Assembly: GCA_030691665.1 (NCBI GenBank)
Contig: JAUYDU010000347.1
Span: 1 to 7,489, forward strand
Length of the DNA: 7,489 nucleotides
Origin: Chloroflexota bacterium
GTDB lineage: Bacteria; Chloroflexota; Dehalococcoidia; SM23-28-2
Direction: 5' to 3'
The translations under genes were made by a program, and so were the position numbers. The notes under the pieces are model-generated. The model was given only the letters and a program-made list of their open reading frames with translations, was not told where the DNA came from and did no database searches. Shown piece by piece: positions 5,706 through 7,489 of this stretch; within the stretch, counting starts at the first letter, position 1, and each line of letters begins with the position of its first letter.

Positions 5706-6542
5706 TCAGGTCTCTACCGGTTGAAACTCTCGCCCCGGCAGCCTCATCTGTCGCGGGTCCTCCGGCGGGTTAAGCTCCTCCCACCCCTCGATGACGTTCA
5801 GCAGGCGGCTGAAGCGCATGGCAGGCGCCTCCAGGAGCCACTCGCCCAGTTCACCGATGCGGCGCTCTATCAGGTCGGCCTGATGCCAGTCCCGCGTCAT
5901 CTCCTCGACCACGCTCCTTTTCCACGGCTGCCAGATCTGCGCGGCCGTCTCCTCATCCAGGTCCAGGAAGGCGTTGCCGGTATCGCCGTTGAGCCAGTCG
6001 GCCATGAGGGCGGCTGGGGCGTACCGGGTGCCGTCCAACCGCTCATGCAGCAACTCGGCGGAATACCCCTGGCCCGTGCGGGCCAGGAGGCCCTTCGGTA
6101 TCCACTGGGCGCAGGACTCCAGAAGGGCGATCCGGGCGTGATCGCTCCCCATGTGGTTCTGGCACAGCGCCGCCAGGACCTGGTAGTCGGACGCCCAGTC
6201 GGGTAGGTTCTCGTACTCCTCCCACCCGATGCCCCTGGGCAGTATGGGTATGCCGCTGGTGAGGTCTGCGTACTGCTCGGCGTCGCCGTCCTCGAAGTGC
6301 CCCGGCAGCTCGAAGTAGCGGTCGCGGAAGTGGTTGGCGAAGGCGGCCACGCGGACGCCGACGCCACCCTCCCGCAGGATGGCCCTCTCCTGGTCGGGCA
6401 GGAACTCCCGCACCAGCGCCACGAACGCCAGGTAGGCGTCGTGCTGGGACAGCCACTCCACCACCGTTTGCAGGAGTTGCGGCGCGGAGGACCGCAGGCG
6501 GTCGCCCAGGCTTACGAGCGGGCCAGGCTCTTGAGCTGCCAC
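5706..6542 (-). CDS. Alpha-helical protein resembling PRTRC protein F
   Basis: A 278-aa, almost entirely helical, acidic, soluble protein without membrane segments. Residues 181-245 read A-D-W-L-N-G-D-T-G-N-A-F-L-D, then a Trp-rich segment, then long helices ending near F-S-R-L-L-N-V-I-E-G-W. This outline (G-N-x-x-L-D, then W...W, then a helix with W-L-E/L-L-E and a final W) is what I recall of PRTRC protein F and the 'alpha-hel2' domain of ubiquitin-related operons. The match is by pattern, not alignment. Its position between the Ubl and the B-A-ThiF genes agrees. The start is GTG at 6542, with AGAGG five bases upstream. This gives a 31-base overlap with the 73-aa gene. Its biochemical role is unknown. 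Confidence 0.75.
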   Translation of the reverse strand: MAAQEPGPLVSLGDRLRSSAPQLLQTVVEWLSQHDAYLAFVALVREFLPDQERAILREGGVGVRVAAFANHFRDRYFELPGHFEDGDAEQYADLTSGIPILPRGIGWEEYENLPDWASDYQVLAALCQNHMGSDHARIALLESCAQWIPKGLLARTGQGYSAELLHERLDGTRYAPAALMADWLNGDTGNAFLDLDEETAAQIWQPWKRSVVEEMTRDWHQADLIERRIGELGEWLLEAPAMRFSRLLNVIEGWEELNPPEDPRQMRLPGREFQPVET

Positions 6543-6733
6543 AGTAGCCTCTGGGTCGCCTGGGTGTACCCGTTGACCTCGGCGCAGGCTGCCCCCACCT
6601 CGTCCAGCCTGTCCGCCGCCTTGTCCACGTCGGGGCTGCCGTCTTCGCGTACCAACTCCCAGGCCAACTCCACCAGGCGAAGCTTCTTCTCGGGGACAGC
6701 GCGGAGGGCCCTGACCAGGTCGGCTGGCTTCAT
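6512..6733 (-). CDS. Unidentified 73-aa helical protein
   Basis: The ATG overlaps the TGA of the Ubl gene (ATGA at 6730-6733), so its translation is probably coupled to the modifier's. Residues 1-31 (M-K-P-A-D-L-V-R-A-L-R-A-V...L-V-E-L-A-W-E-L-V) and 36-73 (a heptad-like helix ending L-L-W-Q-L-K-S-L-A-R-S) suggest a two-helix hairpin or coiled coil. There is one cysteine. No catalytic motif is visible. A longer in-frame extension upstream exists, but it runs out of frame across the Ubl and 61-aa genes and has no ribosome binding site, so it is rejected. A small adaptor is possible; nothing shows it directly. Confidence 0.72.
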   Translation of the reverse strand: MKPADLVRALRAVPEKKLRLVELAWELVREDGSPDVDKAADRLDEVGAACAEVNGYTQATQRLLWQLKSLARS

Positions 6734-6915
6734 CCCTTGGTCCCCAGCCGCTTCTCGAACTCGTACACGGTGTCCTGCCCGTCCTGGCGCTCCTTGACCG
6801 AGGCGTTGGCCAGCTCGGGGAAGAAGCTGGCCATGGAGGCCTTCACCTGCTCCACCGTCATGCTGGGGTCGGGGTCTGGGTACTCCCTGTTGTCGTACAC
6901 GAACTTCCGAGCCAT
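6730..6915 (-). CDS. Ubiquitin-like beta-grasp protein, PRTRC protein C (Prok_Ub) type
   Basis: A 61-aa protein close to the PRTRC protein C consensus as I recall it. A first strand R-K-F-V-Y-D-N is followed by the signature P-D-P-D-P-S-M-T (13-20) and a helix (V-E-Q-V-K-A-S-M-A-S-F-F). Then come P-E-L-A-N-A-S-V-K and a strand V-Y-E-F-E-K-R-L, ending in G-T-K-G. It is slightly shorter than the roughly 70 aa usual in the family. It is the probable substrate of the E1-like protein and cargo of the E2-like protein, through its terminal Gly61 if conjugation occurs. AGGAGG precedes the ATG by four bases. It shares ATGA with the next gene. Unlike ubiquitin it has no terminal Gly-Gly. Confidence 0.88.
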   Translation of the reverse strand: MARKFVYDNREYPDPDPSMTVEQVKASMASFFPELANASVKERQDGQDTVYEFEKRLGTKG

Positions 6916-6951
6916 GTCTCCTCCTTTCTTCGTCTTTGATACTTTCCTGTT

Positions 6952-7137
6952 CTAGCCCTGCTTCAGGGTCAGGTACTCCCCCGTATTGTCTATCTCGTGG
7001 TCCGGGCAAACGGGGCCTTTCTCTTGGTCACCGATCATCACCTGAGGGATCCATCCGTCGTCCCAGAACTTGTCGTCCGTCTGGGTAACGGTCTTCCCAC
7101 AAACGACACAGGTGTCCGTAACCACCTTCTCGTTCAT
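6952..7137 (-). CDS. Small zinc-finger-like protein, 61 aa
   Basis: C10-V-V-C13 and C45-P-D-H48 could form a four-ligand zinc site (CxxC...CxxH) holding the short beta-rich chain in between (W-I-P-Q-V-M-I-G-D). I know no named family. Its pattern resembles small rubredoxin/zinc-ribbon-like proteins often seen near phage or plasmid genes. The start is the ATG at 7137 because AGGAGG lies eight bases before it. A TTG two codons upstream is only two bases from that site and is rejected. It is the second gene of the operon, 18 bases after the first and 36 before the Ubl gene. Whether it works in the conjugation pathway is unknown. Confidence 0.75.
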   Translation of the reverse strand: MNEKVVTDTCVVCGKTVTQTDDKFWDDGWIPQVMIGDQEKGPVCPDHEIDNTGEYLTLKQG

Positions 7138-7155
7138 GCGCAACTCCTCCTTTCT

Positions 7156-7338
7156 CTACTTTTTGCTCGTCGCTTGGTCATCGCCCTTGAACGCCCATCT
7201 GGCGAGCTTGGGGTCTTGCTCCAGCAACCTCTGGTAGCAGTCGTCGCAGAGGCCGTGGACCGTCCGGTCCTTCTCGATTGAGGCCGTCATCACCTCCACC
7301 TTCCCACCGTCCAGGCAGACGGCCTTCAGCACCGCCAT
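7156..7338 (-). CDS. Small cysteine-bearing protein, 60 aa, first gene of the operon in view
   Basis: The start ATG has AGGAGG six bases upstream. Residues 1-19 look like a beta strand pair with Cys8. A C31-D-D-C34-Y-Q-R-L-L-E helix follows and the end is basic (S-K-K). One CxxC plus Cys8 could bind a metal, though a fourth ligand (His28?) is only a guess. I recognise no family. It is the most upstream gene seen on the minus strand, and its ribosome binding site lies in a small hairpin. It may begin the operon, or the operon may continue beyond the right edge, since no promoter is clear in the remaining 150 bases. Confidence 0.72.
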   Translation of the reverse strand: MAVLKAVCLDGGKVEVMTASIEKDRTVHGLCDDCYQRLLEQDPKLARWAFKGDDQATSKK

Positions 7339-7341
7339 GCG

Positions 7342-7357
7342 CCACCTCCTGAGGTGG
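7342..7357 (-). promoter_or_regulatory. Hairpin holding the ribosome binding site of the first operon gene
   Basis: On the minus strand CCACCT, loop CAGG and AGGTGG form a 6-bp perfect stem. The Shine-Dalgarno AGGAGG (7345-7350) lies half in the loop and half in the right arm, and the ATG follows four bases after the stem. In RNA this could mask the ribosome binding site and allow control by a protein or by temperature. It could also be chance, because a purine-rich ribosome binding site facing a CACCT forms such stems easily. Confidence 0.35.
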
Positions 7358-7489
7358 ACCCCATCATTAAGACAATCACGGGGCCAGAATAAGAGAGACT
7401 CCCGCTGTGTCCTGGGGTCTGCCCACCTCTGGCAATGATACCACTCGCTGGCCGGTTAGCCACCCTCCTTCCTGGTCCTCTAGGTCCTT
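7358..7489. other. Region upstream of the operon, no gene seen
   Basis: These 132 bases carry no plausible reading frame with a ribosome binding site. On the minus strand TATCAT (7433-7438) might be a -10-like element, but no convincing -35 at proper spacing is visible. The stretch TTGTCTTAATGATGG near 7364-7378 is the most AT-rich part and could contain a promoter. No GTTTTACC motif was seen here, so this end does not share the clusters of the left part. Confidence 0.3.

Noticed and set aside
3383..6915. CBASS (Cap2/Cap3) or Bil-type E1-E2-JAB defence operon
   Set aside because: No nucleotide cyclase or effector is present. The Ubl, E2 and JAB sequences follow PRTRC C, B and A patterns with an F-like protein, which fits PRTRC better, although the chemistry is analogous.

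Overview
The window is GC-rich bacterial DNA. It has strong AGGAGG-type ribosome binding sites, frequent GTG/TTG starts and overlapping stop/start codons. Nothing in it fixes the taxon. A high-GC bacterium (actinobacterial, chloroflexotal or proteobacterial) and a plasmid or integrated-plasmid setting are all compatible, because the recognisable genes belong to the PRTRC family of ubiquitin-like operons, which are known mainly from plasmids and plasmid-derived islands.

Right part (about 2.9-7.34 kb, all on the minus strand, read right to left). One compact operon of ten genes: two small cysteine-bearing proteins (60 and 61 aa); a 61-aa ubiquitin-like protein (PRTRC protein C / Prok_Ub type); a 73-aa helical protein; a 278-aa helical protein resembling PRTRC protein F; a 71-aa unknown; an E2-like protein (PRTRC protein B / Prok-E2_D type, candidate catalytic Cys159); a JAB/JAMM metalloprotease (PRTRC protein A type, intact HxH-x7-SxxD); a ThiF/E1-like adenylyltransferase; and a 105-aa Pro/Ala-tailed protein. 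A 13-bp hairpin with a short U tract then forms a probable terminator. Three junctions overlap by 4 or fewer bases, so the set is probably co-transcribed and translationally coupled. The genes provide activation (E1), transfer (E2), a modifier (Ubl) and a deconjugase (JAB) that would work as one protein-conjugation pathway. The ParB-like and ParM/StbA-like members often found with PRTRC sets are not in this window.

Middle (about 2.3-2.9 kb). Beyond the terminator lies a separate 82-aa minus-strand gene, followed by what looks like a frameshifted small gene.

Left part (about 22-2446). There is no convincing gene in roughly 2.4 kb. The stretch holds three long diverged direct repeats, a phased GNNN tetranucleotide tract, a perfect 20-bp palindrome among other hairpins, and at both ends a recurrent octamer GTTTTACC (seven exact copies, several about two helical turns apart). 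At the extreme left a ribosome binding site and ATG mark the start of another minus-strand gene that runs out of the window. The arrangement suggests a control or replication region (iterons or operators) ahead of that gene, but this is inference.
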